Of a DNA stretch of 64,000 nt, positions 47,043-58,509 are shown piece by piece (within the stretch, counting starts at the first letter, position 1; every line of letters starts with the position of its first letter). The stretch covers positions 1,178,001 through 1,242,000 of the forward strand of contig JAZGUH010000363.1 of the NCBI GenBank assembly GCA_037893225.1. Reading direction: 5' to 3'. This DNA is from Hippasteria phrygiana (Eukaryota > Echinodermata > Asteroidea > Valvatida > Goniasteridae). The notes below the pieces were generated by a model. The model saw nothing but the letters and a program-made list of their open reading frames with translations. It did no database searches and was not told where the DNA came from. The position numbers and the translations under genes were made by a program.

Positions 47043-48234
47043 GTTGCAAATTGTTTTTTCCTCCAATAAAGCAAAAATGTTTAATTTTACTTTATCTTGG
47101 CACCATTCTACAAAGCCAGCGTCAGCGAGGGCGGTAGTTCATACTGCTAATTTGGGATATGCGAGCTGAATAGTTTGTTGAAATGAAATGCAATTGAAAA
47201 GAACATGCCTAACAATTGGGTAATTAATCAAATAGAAAAGCTAATAACAAGCTGACGATAATTTTGAACTGAAAATTTGGGGACCAAATTGCTTGCTGGC
47301 ATGTTTTATCTTGGGAAAAAAATAAATAGAAAAGCCCTTATCCTCCTCTTTTTGAAAAAACCCGGACGATCAACTGGTATTTTTTTTTTTACTTGGCCTT
47401 GCCTATTTAGTTCCCCTAAGAGTGATTTTTAACCATTGTTAACGGAGCTTGTAATAAGTTGTCCTAAACTACACGGTTACAGCCTGCACTAACAAATTTG
47501 TGATGCGATTTCAGGGGGGTTGGACGTGAAAGGAGCGTACGGCGATGAGCTGTCCATTATTTAGGCCCAGGGGCCTAGCTATGTTATAGGAAATGCTGGA
47601 CCACGTTTTCCTACCGAGCATGTGAGCAGGTGACAGGCTCGTAATCATACTGTCGAGCGCAATCTTGGATTTTGCGCAAGTTTATTGTACTTCCTCTTGA
47701 GCTCATTTTCCCTTGAATTCCATTCATAGGGGATATGAACTCGGAAGGGAGTAATATTCCTGCGCAAAACTCCAGACTGCGCTCGACAAATACAATCACA
47801 ATGGGCAAATCATATCGGCAAATCATTTCTATTTTCTATTATTAGGGTATCTCTAATCATAGAGCAAGGAACTCTAATTAACTTTAGTGCAATCATACTA
47901 CGTCCAAGGTGCAATAAATACATGTTATTAGGCCAAGACTCCGCCAAGTATCTTATTGCAAAGAGTAACAACACCTGCAATTTATCGTAAACGTTTGGAA
48001 AACTTGCCCCAGTTTACCTTTCCTCCATCTTGAAACCGTGACGTAACTCGCGAATATGACCATGGTCCGGAGCTTGGTTGATTCAGTTGGACTAGCTAGT
48101 CAAACCACGCAGCGTTCGGGTGACATCTAGATCGACTATGGTTAAGTCTAGTCACTCTAGTCGCCCAACCGAACTTACTCGTTGCTGTTGCGTATGGAAA
48201 GCCAAAGCGGAATTAATTCAAAACACCGTTTTTC
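47042..48234. other. intergenic with a small inverted repeat at 47651-47788
   Basis: TGTCGAGCGCAATCTTGGAT at 47651 is matched by the inverse GCGCTCGACA ending at 47788; ~28-bp arms enclose 80 bp, a small foldback element. Otherwise nothing is recognised. Confidence 0.45.
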
Positions 48235-48535
48235 TTGCAAGAGCACAAAAATCATTCAAGATAAACGCAAAATTATCATGCAAGACCAAAATTATTATGC
48301 AAGACCAAAATTAACATGCAAGATAAAAAAATTCATGCAAGATCAAAAATTTCATGCAAGATCAAAATTTTCATGCAAGATCAAAATTTTCATGCAAGAC
48401 CAAAATTATCATGCAAGACCAAAATTATCATGCAAGACCTATATTTCTATGCAAGACCTAAATTTCAATGCAAGACCTAAATTTTCGTGCAAGACCAACA
48501 AAAATCGGGCAAGACCAACATTTTCGTGCAAGATG
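48235..48535. repeat. 19-bp minisatellite, about 16 copies
   Basis: Unit ATGCAAGACCAAAATTATC with variants (ATC/TTTTC/CTA). Because 19 is not a multiple of three, the array translates as a 19-residue cycle (CKIKIFMQDQ, NYHARPKLS); all three frames are open by repetition, so the 142-codon ORF is not evidence of a gene. Confidence 0.9.
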
Positions 48536-49041
48536 CACGTGACTATTCACGTGATTAGGCCGGCCGTGGGTCGATCGCAAAAAGAACTCCTTCGTTATGT
48601 ACCTAAGTAGGATGATTTCTTTTTGGTTTGTTCAATAGAAATAAATATCAGAGATAGGACTAGGTTTTTGTGTGAATCTTGTTTGGTAATGAGCACTACA
48701 CGCTGAATAATTAGAAAAATATATATTTCTTTTAACGGAAAGAGGCTGAAAAGTTACTAGTCTGGCGCAGTTCATCGTGTGTATATGACGTCTGGGAGCC
48801 ATACAATAGCCACAGGCAGCTCTGATCGGGCGAATCGCGGGCCCAATTGCGAATCGCCAGCTAGCTTCTGCATGTCAGGTGAGCAAGCAAAATAAAAATT
48901 GAAAGTGGGGTTATTTCTTCCGTATATTTAGATTGATGCAGTAGGGCCCCCATACATGTTTTGGTTGATTTCCCAAACTGCATGCAACGAAGACTCGGTC
49001 CCATGTATTCATGTACATCATATCATGGAGGTAGGTAGGTT
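48536..49041. other. intergenic, nothing identified
   Basis: No ORF, repeat or RNA feature that I can support. Confidence 0.4.
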
Positions 49042-49742
49042 ATGTGAGGCAGCGGCGTAACTATTGTAGGGACCATACACCAGGGTTGAATTTGTAGGGG
49101 GGCACCTGGCATGCCTGGGGGTGCACCAATTTTTTTAGAGGGGAGCCGAATGGCAACAGATGTATTGTTTGTGTGCAATTCGAAATTTCGGTAATCGTTA
49201 CCTTTTATAGGACACCGCTATTTTTTTGACGAGTTCCGTTCAAAACTGTCTTTTGTAGATGACTTTACAGTACCAAAGTGACTTTTGCAGGCTAGAGCAG
49301 TCTTTTTTTCTTCAGATTAGCCTAACTCATGTTTGTTGTAATTTTGAAATGCACTTTCAAAGAAAATGTGACTTTCCTACCTTTTTTGCAGTGAGAGACA
49401 TTGCCGTTTTACCCCATAATTTCCTTCATAAATCAAAACCCTGCCCTCTTTCCACAAAATTAAGCTTGCTCATATTCATCATGATATCTTAGCGAACTAT
49501 TTAGATGATTTCAAGCACACAGAGTGACTTTTCCTGCCTTTATCATCGCAAAATATTGAGGTAAGTTCCGAAACATAAACTGTCTCCTTCGTTCTCTTAT
49601 ATGGAACAGGGTCCTAAAGGTAACAATTACCAAAATTTCAAATGAGGGGGGGGGGGAGGGGCCCCCGGGGGGCACGGAGCTCTGGTGGGGGCACGTGCCC
49701 CCTGTGCCCCCCTCCCCCCGTAGTTACGCCACTGATGTGAGG
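49042..49742. mobile_element. hAT-type non-autonomous element, 685 bp
   Basis: The element is 49050-49734, with ends CAGCGGCGTAACTA and the inverse TAGTTACGCCACTG. ATGTGAGG is duplicated exactly on both sides (49042-49049 and 49735-49742). An 8-bp duplication with CAG...CTG termini is the hAT signature. The right subterminal part is very rich in G and C runs. No transposase is encoded. Confidence 0.85.
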
Positions 49743-50648
49743 GCCCTCATTATCATTAATCTCCAAATCCAGCTAGCCACCCACACCAATCGTTCAGTCG
49801 ATATTACCCTAAACTATAGATAGGGCTCCTACTGAAGCCTCATAGAAAGAAGCCCAATTTTCCCATTGGCTGCTAGCAAGAATAAGAACACAATTTTCAT
49901 GCACTGTGCACACACAAAAACGCTGCAGAGTTTACCACAAAAACTGGTTCAAATTCATTTTTTGTTTTTTCAACATATCTATAATGACTGACCATCATAG
50001 AAGTAATATGGAAAAAGCAACGGCAGGATGCTGCATACCTTCCGCTAAATATATTAAATAATTCCAAAAATGATGAGCCAAACTGCTGTGTCCTTTAACC
50101 ACCATCCCACCCCCCCCCCCCCCCCCCCCCCCCCCCCCACCTTAAAAAACTCATTGGTTGGTTTGATTTTGCACAACTTGACATGTTCCAGCAAATTGTT
50201 TCCAATGAATTTGCCTGACAAGTTTAACATTTCCCAATAAATTTCGTTAATGGGCCTTAATCAGGACATCCTAAAGATATTAGCAGACTATATCAACATA
50301 TGAGAGAAGGATCCAACCATCCTGAATATTCACTCCACCAGCATGATCAAGGCAGAAGAAACTGGATTTTTAGTTGATGTAGGAAAAGAATCTTGTGCTC
50401 GCCTTTTTGGACTTCACTGAGGACTGGATCGACTGGGCACTCCATTCATTCATCAAGGAAGAAAGGCAACTTGATTTTACTGTGACCTTATTTTTTGAGT
50501 CAAGGCAATTATTTTGGCTTTCTATGTTGCATGTTGAACTTATGCCTTGTTGAATTTCACTGAAGAGGCGGCACTGATGAAGCTATTGGATTTTGAGCAG
50601 ACATTGGAGCTAAAGTCATTTTCTTCCGAGAAAGTGTCTTTCATTACT
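49743..50648. other. intergenic with C29 run
   Basis: C29 at 50110-50138. A stretch at 50.29-50.58 kb (GAGAGAAGGATCC..AGGAAAGAATCTTGTG..) has weak coding look but no frame I can defend. Confidence 0.35.
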
Positions 50649-51353
50649 TTAAGCCCTAGTCCCAATAGGAGTTACATGTACGACAACTTACGACAAGCTG
50701 CGACTGGAAATCGCAGGCAATCTTAGAAAAGTCGTGCCACAAGTCTTGGGTGGTCGTGGGTGGTCTTGGATACTTGCACGACCGAAATCAGTCGCAGACA
50801 GGTTTATAAACTGTTTAAAAACCTGGCTGCGACTGAATTAGTTTTATCTTGTCGCAGCCTAGTCATGTGTCGTGCGACGGTCGTGCGATGGTCGTGGGAC
50901 AAGTCTTGGGAAAAGTCTTGGGTGGTCCTTCATTGTCGTGGCTGATCGTAGGATTCTCCTGTCTTGCAACAGTCACACGACTTTCCACGACTACTGGCAC
51001 GACTTGTCGTGCACTTAGACCTGATTGCACGACTAGATGCACGACTAAACAAGACTAGTCGTGCGACTCCACGACAAGTCGTACGAATGGTCGTACGATT
51101 GGTCGTAGCCAGTCGTGCGACAGGACCTTACCACTCGTACGTACTACGTAGTCTTGGGTAGTCGTGCGACAGTCGTGCGATTAATGGTGCTATCAGTCGG
51201 AAACAAGTCTTCTACAGGTCGCACGACTGGTCTTACAATGTGACTGCTAGGCTCAAATCGCAGGAAATATTCACGACTACCCACGACCGGCCTTGTCGCA
51301 CGACTGAACTGGTCGCGGGAAATCGCAGGTCCTGTAGTAACACTGGGGCTTAA
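50649..51353. mobile_element. non-autonomous Harbinger-like element packed with GTCGTGCGAC motifs
   Basis: The element is about 50653-51349, flanked by TTAA on both sides. Ends GCCCTAGTCCCAATAG and inverted GCCCCAGTGTTACTAC are related. Nearly the whole interior is made of short direct and inverted copies of GTCGTGCGAC, CACGACT and GTCGTGGGTGGTC. No transposase. The same architecture and a TTA-type target occur in the adjacent element at 51556. Confidence 0.65.
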
Positions 51354-52016
51354 CACGACCAGATGCAAGTACTACCAAGGGATCGCTTTCTTAATGTGAC
51401 ATCCGATGGACCATCAACCATTACGTAATATAGAGCCTCTCATTCTTTAGTCTTGTTCCTTTATGGACCTCAAAAAGCCTTGAATAATACAATGTGATAT
51501 TCACGATGTTTTAAACATCGGTGACTGTTTTATAACTTAATCCTGCCATTCTTAATGCTAGGTTCCCACTGTCGTGCGATCCGTTACGAACGCCACGATT
51601 GGCCATTCGTAGCTGATCGTGGAACTTCTCTGAAATGTCAGGTTTGGATACGAGGTGATGCGAGTCGATACGTTCTGGTACGATTTGGTGCGCTTGGATG
51701 CGATATGGTCACGATTGGTCAATTTCAGGTGACACGATCTGTCACGATCTGGTCTCCCGTTCAGATACGATCACATACGTTCTGATAGGATTGTCCCGAT
51801 TGAGTCCACGATTGGGTCTCGATCTGACACGATCATCACGATCAGGGTCCCCGATTTGGGACGATCTGGTACGTGCAGATACGTTCGGCTAAGTTGCGAT
51901 ACGATCATCACGAACCGATGCGCTCTGTTGCGATAGGATACGATTGTGGTCGCGATGTTTTACACGATCAGGATCGAGAGTGATCACGGTTTAAGCTACG
52001 ATTGGACCCCGACGGG

Positions 52017-52024
52017 TATATATA
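52017..52024 (+). promoter_or_regulatory. TATA box of the Harbinger transposase
   Basis: GGGTATATATACAG, about 73 bp upstream of the first in-frame ATG (52097). Confidence 0.6.
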
Positions 52025-52096
52025 CAGCCCGACTGACCATGGACTTCATTGTTTCTTGAACTTCTACAGAGTGAACACTACAACCCACAACCATTG

Positions 52097-53494
52097 ATGA
52101 TGGCAGGAGTTGAGGATGATGACAACGTGACATTTTCAGTATTACTGTATGCTTACATTATCGCCAGAGAGGAAGAATACGGGCAGCAGCCAGACCAGCC
52201 ACAACCCCAACCACAAAGGGCCAGGAGAGCTGCAGTCAGGCAGTTCTGGGTGCGACCATGGCTCACAGAGGAGAGGAGACACCAGCTTGGCCAGTTCTCC
52301 AGCCTCCTAGACATCCAATTGAGGCTGGAGGATCCATTAGCGTTCCAAAACTACACAAGGTTAACACCACAGCTCTTCGATAAAGTCTTGCAGAGGGTGT
52401 CCCCAGCAATCGAGAGGGAACTCACCAGTTTCAGGCAACCCCTCTCACCTGGACTGAAACTGGCAGTGACACTGAGGCACCTTGCCACTGGAGACAACTA
52501 TCGGTCCCTTGCGTATGCCTTCAGGTGTGGAGTGTCCAGCATCTCAGAGATGGTTCCAGAAGTGTGCCAGGCAATTGTGCAAGCGTACAAAGATGAGGTG
52601 TTCAGCCTACCTGTGACCCCTGAAGCCTGGACAGCCGTAGCTAACCAGTTTGAGCAGAGATGGAACATCCCGCACGCCATTGGGGCCCTGGATGACAAAC
52701 ACATTGCTATCAAGAAGCCACCCCACACTGGCAGCCTGTACTACAATTACAAGGGCTTCTTTTCGATACCACTCCTGGCTCTGGTGGATGCAGATTACAA
52801 GTTTGTGTGGATCGAGCTTGGTGGAAAAGGACACATGTCAGATGCTCAGATATTTGGCGACTCTGAGCTGTTCAACGACCTGGAAGAGGAAGCCCTAGGA
52901 CTCCCCCCACCCTGCCCTCTGACTGCAAGCCCTGATGACCACCAAGACATGCCCTTCTTCATCCTGGGGGATGACGCCTTCGCACTCAGGAACTACCTCA
53001 TGAAGCCATACAGCAGAAGAGGGATGTCCAGGGAGGAGAGGATCTTCAACTACAGACTTAAGGGGGAGGAGAGTGGTGGAAAATGCCTTTGGAATCCTGG
53101 CCAATAGATTCAGGTGTCTCCTCAGGACTCTAGAGCAGAAGCCCAACACTGTGAAGGATATGGTGGAGGGGGAGTGGTTCTGCACAACCTACTGAGGCAG
53201 AGGCATCCAGGCATTGCAGCACAAGAGGCGGACCATGAGGATGAAAACCACAATGTCATCCCAGGGGCATGGAGGGACCAAGTGGACTGGCTAGATGTGG
53301 ATCAACCTCCTGCACCTCGCAACTCAGCTACAGCAGATGCAAAGCATCAGAGGGAACTCCTGAAGGCATTCTTCAACTCACCACAAGGTGCGGTCGCATG
53401 GCAGGAAAGGATGGCCGGGCTGCATGACGCGGAAGGTGGAGAGGATGAGGGAGGAAATGGAGATGGTGGTTATGATGATGCTGCTGCCGACTGA
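52097..53494 (+). pseudogene. PIF/Harbinger transposase with two compensating frameshifts
   Basis: DDE transposase. I start at ATG 52097 ([10 protein letters not shown]). In order: acidic/Gln-Pro-rich N-terminus; [16 protein letters not shown] and [20 protein letters not shown] (helix-turn-helix region); [14 protein letters not shown] with the first catalytic Asp; [19 protein letters not shown] and SDAQIF (second Asp region); [15 protein letters not shown]. After RIFNYRL the frame is lost: the sequence with the third acidic residue ([11 protein letters not shown]) lies one frame over, and the original frame returns at [13 protein letters not shown]. The shifts fall in or beside G5 runs near 53062 and 53170. 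Without correction the protein stops at 53107 and lacks the catalytic Glu. The C-terminal 126 codons then read on in the first frame to 53494. Confidence 0.85.
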
Positions 53495-53857
53495 GGGACC
53501 CCCCAAACAGCGGTCTTTATATCCCACCTCAACGGCCATTTTGAGGGCCACCCAAAGGTCCTTATTAGGACCACCCACTTCCTCACAAAAAACCTGAACA
53601 TGTGATGATAAAAAAAGAACATACTAGCCCCCCCAAAAAAAAATTAAAGAAAAGAAATTAATAACTTTTAGAAACTTCCCTTCCTCCCCCCCCCCCCCCC
53701 CCCAAGTGAAATAAACGTAAGATAAAACCCACTCCAAAAATTGCAAACTTTAAGATTGATTCCCTCCCCCCCAAAAAAAAAAGAAAACCAGAAATGAAAT
53801 TAGCAAATGGCCCCTTTCCTCTCCCAAAATCAAAGAAAATGAACTTGAGATTGTCCC

Positions 53858-53960
53858 TACTCCTCTGGTGCCGGCTCTGGCTGGACTGGTTCAGGCTCAG
53901 GGGGTGGGACAGCCTTGCCCTTAGCTTTCCCTTCTTGCCTCTGGTACCCTTGGGTGGCAT
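53858..53960 (-). pseudogene. remnant of the second Harbinger gene
   Basis: Starts ATG at 53960 on the - strand, downstream of a - strand TATA box (54063-54071). It reads MPPKGTRGKKGK, and one frame over continues as a Pro/Glu-rich tail that soon stops. Position and orientation fit the Myb/SANT-like partner of Harbinger elements, but no Myb domain is left. This is a positional inference. Confidence 0.4.
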
Positions 53961-54564
53961 CTCTCAAAGGCTCCAAAAATTACGAGCAAAAGCAAGTTGA
54001 CAGTAAAGATGTGCTCTCTTCAAGTGTAAATCGCTGAATGAGGCGCATTCAATCTTGTCCGGTATATATATGGGCGCGAGAACTCGTAACAGATCGTGAA
54101 CGTCCGTGAAAAAGCGTGACTACTCGTATCTACTCGCATTTACTCGCATCTACTCGCATCTACTCGTATCAACTCGTATCTGCTCGTGAGTCATTCGTGT
54201 CAGGTCGTGAGCAATGGTACCCGACAGAGCGTCACAGATCGTGGGAGATCGCAGCACATCTCAACAGCGCGTGGTGTTTGTCTTGTCCAAGGTTGATCCC
54301 GATCACCACGATTTGGAAGCACCATTATATGCGATCTGTCGCGCTTTGTTACGATCCAATACGATCTGATGCGATGATCACGATTGATTATTAATCGTGT
54401 TGATCGTAGAAAATTTTTGAACCGTCCAAAACTTTTCTACGATCAACACGATTGCCACGACTGACCTCAAGATCTGATAAGATCTGATAGGATCACCACG
54501 ATTACTCCACGATTAAGACCACGATTTCAATCGTGGCGCGAATCGTGATAGTGGGAACCTAGCA

Positions 54565-55049
54565 TTAGCTGGAACTGTAAGGTTTGAGAACAGTGGACTG
54601 TGGCAATCTATTTCCTAAAAACTTTTGAATTAATATTGCAAGATAATGGTCAATGCCCAAATTTTTTCAAATAGCTGTTGGAAGTGAAGTTCCGTGTAGA
54701 GACTGAAAGGAGTAAAAAAAATTGCTAAATTCAATGGCTAAAATCACTTTCCAATATCTAATTTCTTGTTTCAGTTAGTATTATAATTAATAAGATGAAA
54801 ATAAAGAAATTTGTGACAAAAGTTTACAAAGTTATGTAATAATTTTTGTATTATTGTCCATTCCATTAGCAGCATGTGAAATTTGAGAAATACCACTTTT
54901 AAGATATATTCAATAATTCATTTGAGGCCCATGAGGCTTCAAATAATTTATTGCCCCAAGACGGTCCTTTGGTTTGGGAGGGCAGGAACAGGCCCCTCCT
55001 TTCAGGCACCCATTTGGACAACTGTTGATTGACACAAGGTCGTGTATGG
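54565..55049. other. leader region of the second DIRS-order element
   Basis: No gene. The left terminus of the DIRS-order element should lie here, but its repeat partner would be beyond the window, so I cannot place it. A TATA box (GGTATAAAG) is at about 55049-55056. Confidence 0.4.
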
Positions 55050-55184
55050 TATAAAGTCAAAACCTCAAGGCTTGAGTGGTCACTCTTGTCGGAGCAGTTT
55101 GCCAGTCGGATTGTTCTTTTACTCTTGGTTAATAATTAATTTTTTACTTCTGGTTCTGTTCGGAAGTTAAATTTGTTTGCAACG

Positions 55185-56261
55185 ATGCCGAAGTCCAAGC
55201 GTTCTTCCTCTGTATCTACATGTCTTGCTGCGGGAGGGAGACCACGGGGACGGCCTCGTTCCTCTGGATCTGTGGCCGACGCAAGTGTTGCGCCTGCCGA
55301 TGGATGTCCCCCTGCTGCGGGGACCGTGACTGCGGGCAGTGTTGCTCCCCTGTTCGCACTGTTACCACCAGTCCTTGGACCTCGAATCTCTGCAGCAACA
55401 GGACGCCAGGAGACAAGTCTGCCTGCTCCGCCGGTTACATTGGAGTGGGGTGAGTCTGGTAGTAATACTGTTCAATTGCCCCCCTTAGATGTCTCCCACG
55501 CTCTTCCTGTTATATCTGTAATTTCGGGTTCTGATGCTACATCGTCCTCTATACCCGCTATAGCCATGCACGACCATACGGCTTTAACAAGCGTATGTGA
55601 TGAGCTTGGGTTGGGGGTCCCTAAACAAACCCAGGAAAAAAATTGGAATGGGAAGTTTGTCGAATTGGGGTTGCTGTTACGCCCCAGAGGTAGCGCTGGC
55701 AGTGCCAACGATTGCGTGTTCACAGTTGGTTCGCACGAGTCACCCGCGTGGCAAATTCGCCCTCGTGCCCAGACCCCACGTATCACGTCCATCGAGCAGT
55801 GGACGTCGGCATTCTTGATTTTCTCCTCAATTTATTTGATGCGGCATCCGAATCGGGCCCGGCAGTTGCTGAAGTACATGGATACCATCCGCTCCGCGGC
55901 ATTTCGCCGCATCGGTTTTGGCTAGCGCGATTACGATATACAATTTCGTTTGAGGCAAGCTCGTATGCCGGCGCGTTCTTGGGCCAGCATCGATGCCGAG
56001 TTATGGCTCACACTGGTGGGTGGTCAATCACCCTCTAATTTTCGTCCCTTTCCCACTAGGGCCACGCAACAGCGCGTCAATCCCGGGCTCTGCTTCGATT
56101 TCAACCGCGGCCATTGTTTCCGACTCTCTTGTCGATTTCCCCATAAATGTGCAACATGCATGCCACCCGGCCATTCCGCTAACACCTGCCGAGCTGGCTC
56201 CCGATCCGCACGAGGCACAGCCAGTCAGTCGGCCCCTACCAACCCCGGTAAACATAACTAG
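55185..56261 (+). pseudogene. gag of the second DIRS-order element, one in-frame stop
   Basis: Structural protein. ATG at 55185 (MPKSKRSSSVS) opens a Pro/Ala-rich N-terminus followed by the gag core: KNWNGKFVELGLLLRP, ITSIEQWTSAFLIFSSIYL, KYMDTIRSAAFRR, RDYDIQFRLRQAR, ASIDAELWL. The C-terminus has a Cys/His cluster (CFDFNRGHCFRLSCRFPHKC) and CMPPGHSANTC. TAG at 55923-55925 interrupts the frame where a Trp codon (TGG) would fit the family; the same frame then continues to 56261. A gene of this layout is usually followed by RT in an overlapping frame, as here. Confidence 0.75.
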
Positions 56262-56896
56262 AATGCTTCCGTTTCTGCAAACGTACCCGGCCAAGCAGGA
56301 CACGAAAATATTAGTAGATGGGTTTACGTTTGGTTTTCGTATAGGTTACTCTGGGCCCCGTGCTCGCTCTTCAACCCATAATTTTATATCAACTCGAGGA
56401 AACCAGGCAATATTGCAGGAAAAACTTGACCACGAAGTGTCACTGGGCCGAATTGCTGGCCCATTTTTGAACCCCCCCTTTGCCAAAATTGCGCTGTTCG
56501 CCAATTGGCCTAGTACCCAAACATGTACCAGGTGAATTTCGTTTAATTCATAACCTTATGGCCAAGTCAGATATCAAGTCAGCTTTCCGATTACTGGCGG
56601 TTCACCCTGACGACTTTGATTTACTGGGGTTTTCATTCAATGGTTCATTTTACTATGACAAGTGTATGCCCATGGGCTGTTCCATTTCTTGTGTCACTTT
56701 CGAGCGATTTATAGTACGTTCCTTGAGCATTGTACCCGCAAGGTTGCAGCGACGCACAATAACTTGCACTACCTTGATGATTTCTTTTTCGTCGGAAAAG
56801 CAAAGTCCAATGATTGTGCTCGCGCCCTCCAGTCCTTTACGGTCGTCTGTAAGGATTTCGGGGTTCCCTTGGCGTTTGACAAAACTGAGGGGCCTG
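56262..56896 (+). pseudogene. reverse transcriptase of the second DIRS-order element, 5' part
   Basis: The RT lead-in (KLDHEVSLGRIAGPF) is in one frame to about 56485. A C7 run shifts the frame, and SPIGLVPKHVPGEFRLIHNL follows. There the conserved stretch between LIHNL and AKSDIKSAFRLLAVHP, normally some 35-40 residues, is missing, so this copy carries an internal deletion. KCMPMGCSISC follows, then another frame change near 56705 and HYLDDFFFVG with the catalytic Asp pair. At 56896 the frame is cut by the CACTCT element, and it resumes at 63628. The copy is not functional. Confidence 0.8.
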
Positions 56897-57425
56897 CACT
56901 CTAAAAAGTCCCGGGTCAGAATTTTGACCCGGTCTCCGGGTCAGATTTTTTTGACCCATTCCGGGTCAACACATCCCGGAAAAGGGTCATCGTGTTTGAC
57001 CCGGTGCCGGGTCAGACTTCGTTAACCCTTTTCCGGGTTAAATTTGACCCGGAGATGCCGGGTCAACCATAGTTAACCCGTTTCCGGGTTAATTTTGACC
57101 CGGAGGAGCCGAGTCATTTTATGCCCAGTCGTCGTTAACCCGTTTCCGGGTTAAATTTGACCCGGATTGAGATACCGGGTCAATCATAGTTAACCTGTTT
57201 TCGGGTTAATTTTGAACAGGAGGTGCTGCTTGGGTCATTTCATGCCAGGTCATCGTTAACCCATTTCCGGATAAATTGACCCGGAAATGCCAGGTTATAG
57301 GCATCATTAACCCGTCAAGTTCCGGGTTATGCCGGATCACACCAAGATGATGTTTGCCTGGTCAAATTTTGTAAACTGTACATTATGTCAAAATTAGCCT
57401 AGGGTACCGAGTTAGCAGTCGCAAT

Positions 57426-57789
57426 GGAAAGATTTTACTTTAATACCCCCCACCAAAATCGGTCAAGAACAGCAAAATCTTGTCTAAACATGTGGCACAA
57501 CCTGTTATTTTAAGATTTATTACAGCAAAATCTGTAAAAAATGAGGAAGAAATCAACATGTATGTGCACACTTTGGAGTGACTATACATGGTGCCAACTG
57601 CCAAGAACTTCTAACACAGAAAACACAAACTTTCTTCCCCTATAGTGCACTAAAATGTCCCAACAAAATTCTCAAAATTAAAGGTTGTGCCAAGTGTTTA
57701 TACAATTATGAACACAAATGGATGGTTATTTTCCAAGATTTGCTGTTTCTAACCGATTTTGGTAGGGGGTATTAAACTAAAATCTTTCC
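57426..57789 (-). mobile_element. 364-bp MITE, copy 2
   Basis: Same terminal repeat as the element at 45169 (GGAAAGATTTTACTTTAATA), inserted in opposite orientation inside the CACTCT element. Confidence 0.85.
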
Positions 57790-58197
57790 CTACTCTTAAA
57801 TTAATATAGCTTGATGGTATCATGCATAGTGCCGGCAGTCTTAAAAAAAAACTTGTATAAAATTATTTTTTTATACTAAGTTATTTAATAACGCATGTAC
57901 CATTCCGCACTCAATCCACTTGCGATACAACCTCGTATCCCATTACGTTGAGCAGTATGCATCTTGGAAGCGGTACTGGGGATGGGGATACATAACTGGT
58001 CCCCATGCAGCGGGTTAGTAGTCATGAAATAACATGGAAGGGTACCAGTGGAGCTTGCAGCATGTAACTTGAATGATTGGACGAGGTTGATCATGTGACC
58101 TCACTGTGCAGCGCCACGTTTTGTATCCGCGCGACTTTTGTACCAACATTTGACTTTGAAACTTCGATGCTCGCAAGAACCGTCAAAGGATCACCCG
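57790..58197 (+). other. upstream region of the embedded gene
   Basis: No ORF. Probably holds the promoter for the gene starting at 58198; I see no TATA box. Confidence 0.35.
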
Positions 58198-58388
58198 ATG
58201 ATGTCCGAATTCTTTGAACGCTACTTGGAAAAAGTTGAAGGTAAGATAGCGTCATCAGATAAGAGTTTATGTTAGTTTTGTCAAACATATCACTTTTGAT
58301 GCTTTACATACGATGAAGCTGTTTTAAATCAACCATTTTCATGACCAGCCGCGGCGTACTAAACTCGCTATGATCTCTACACTGACTT

Positions 58389-58459
58389 ACAGTTAAGACT
58401 TAGGCATGACTGTACTGTAGTCAGTGACTACAGTACAGTCATGCCTAAGTCTTAACTGT
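58389..58459. repeat. perfect palindrome, 35-bp arms, 1-nt centre
   Basis: ACAGTTAAGACTTAGGCATG (left arm start) is mirrored exactly by CATGCCTAAGTCTTAACTGT at the right. It lies in intron 1 of the embedded gene. Confidence 0.95.
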
Positions 58460-58509
58460 GATGTATGAAGGTATAAACATTCTCCACTCGAATACATTTT
58501 ATAAGTATA

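Larger units (their letters stand above)
51556..54564 (+). mobile_element. PIF/Harbinger transposon, 3.0 kb, with subterminal repeat arrays
   Basis: Terminal inverted repeat TGCTAGGTTCCCACT, flanked by TTAA at the left and TTAG at the right (TTA-type target). Left subterminal region 51575-52000: many CACGAT/TACGAT/GATGCGAT copies. Right region 54080-54550: ACTCGTAT/CTCGCAT copies, then CACGAT/CGATCTG. Facing TATA boxes lie at 52017-52024 (+) and 54063-54071 (-), the layout of a two-gene Harbinger. Between them are a frameshifted transposase and only a short remnant of a second gene. Confidence 0.85.

Noticed and set aside
48182..48610. 142-codon protein with Cys/Gln repeats
   Set aside because: Minisatellite with 19-bp period open in all frames.
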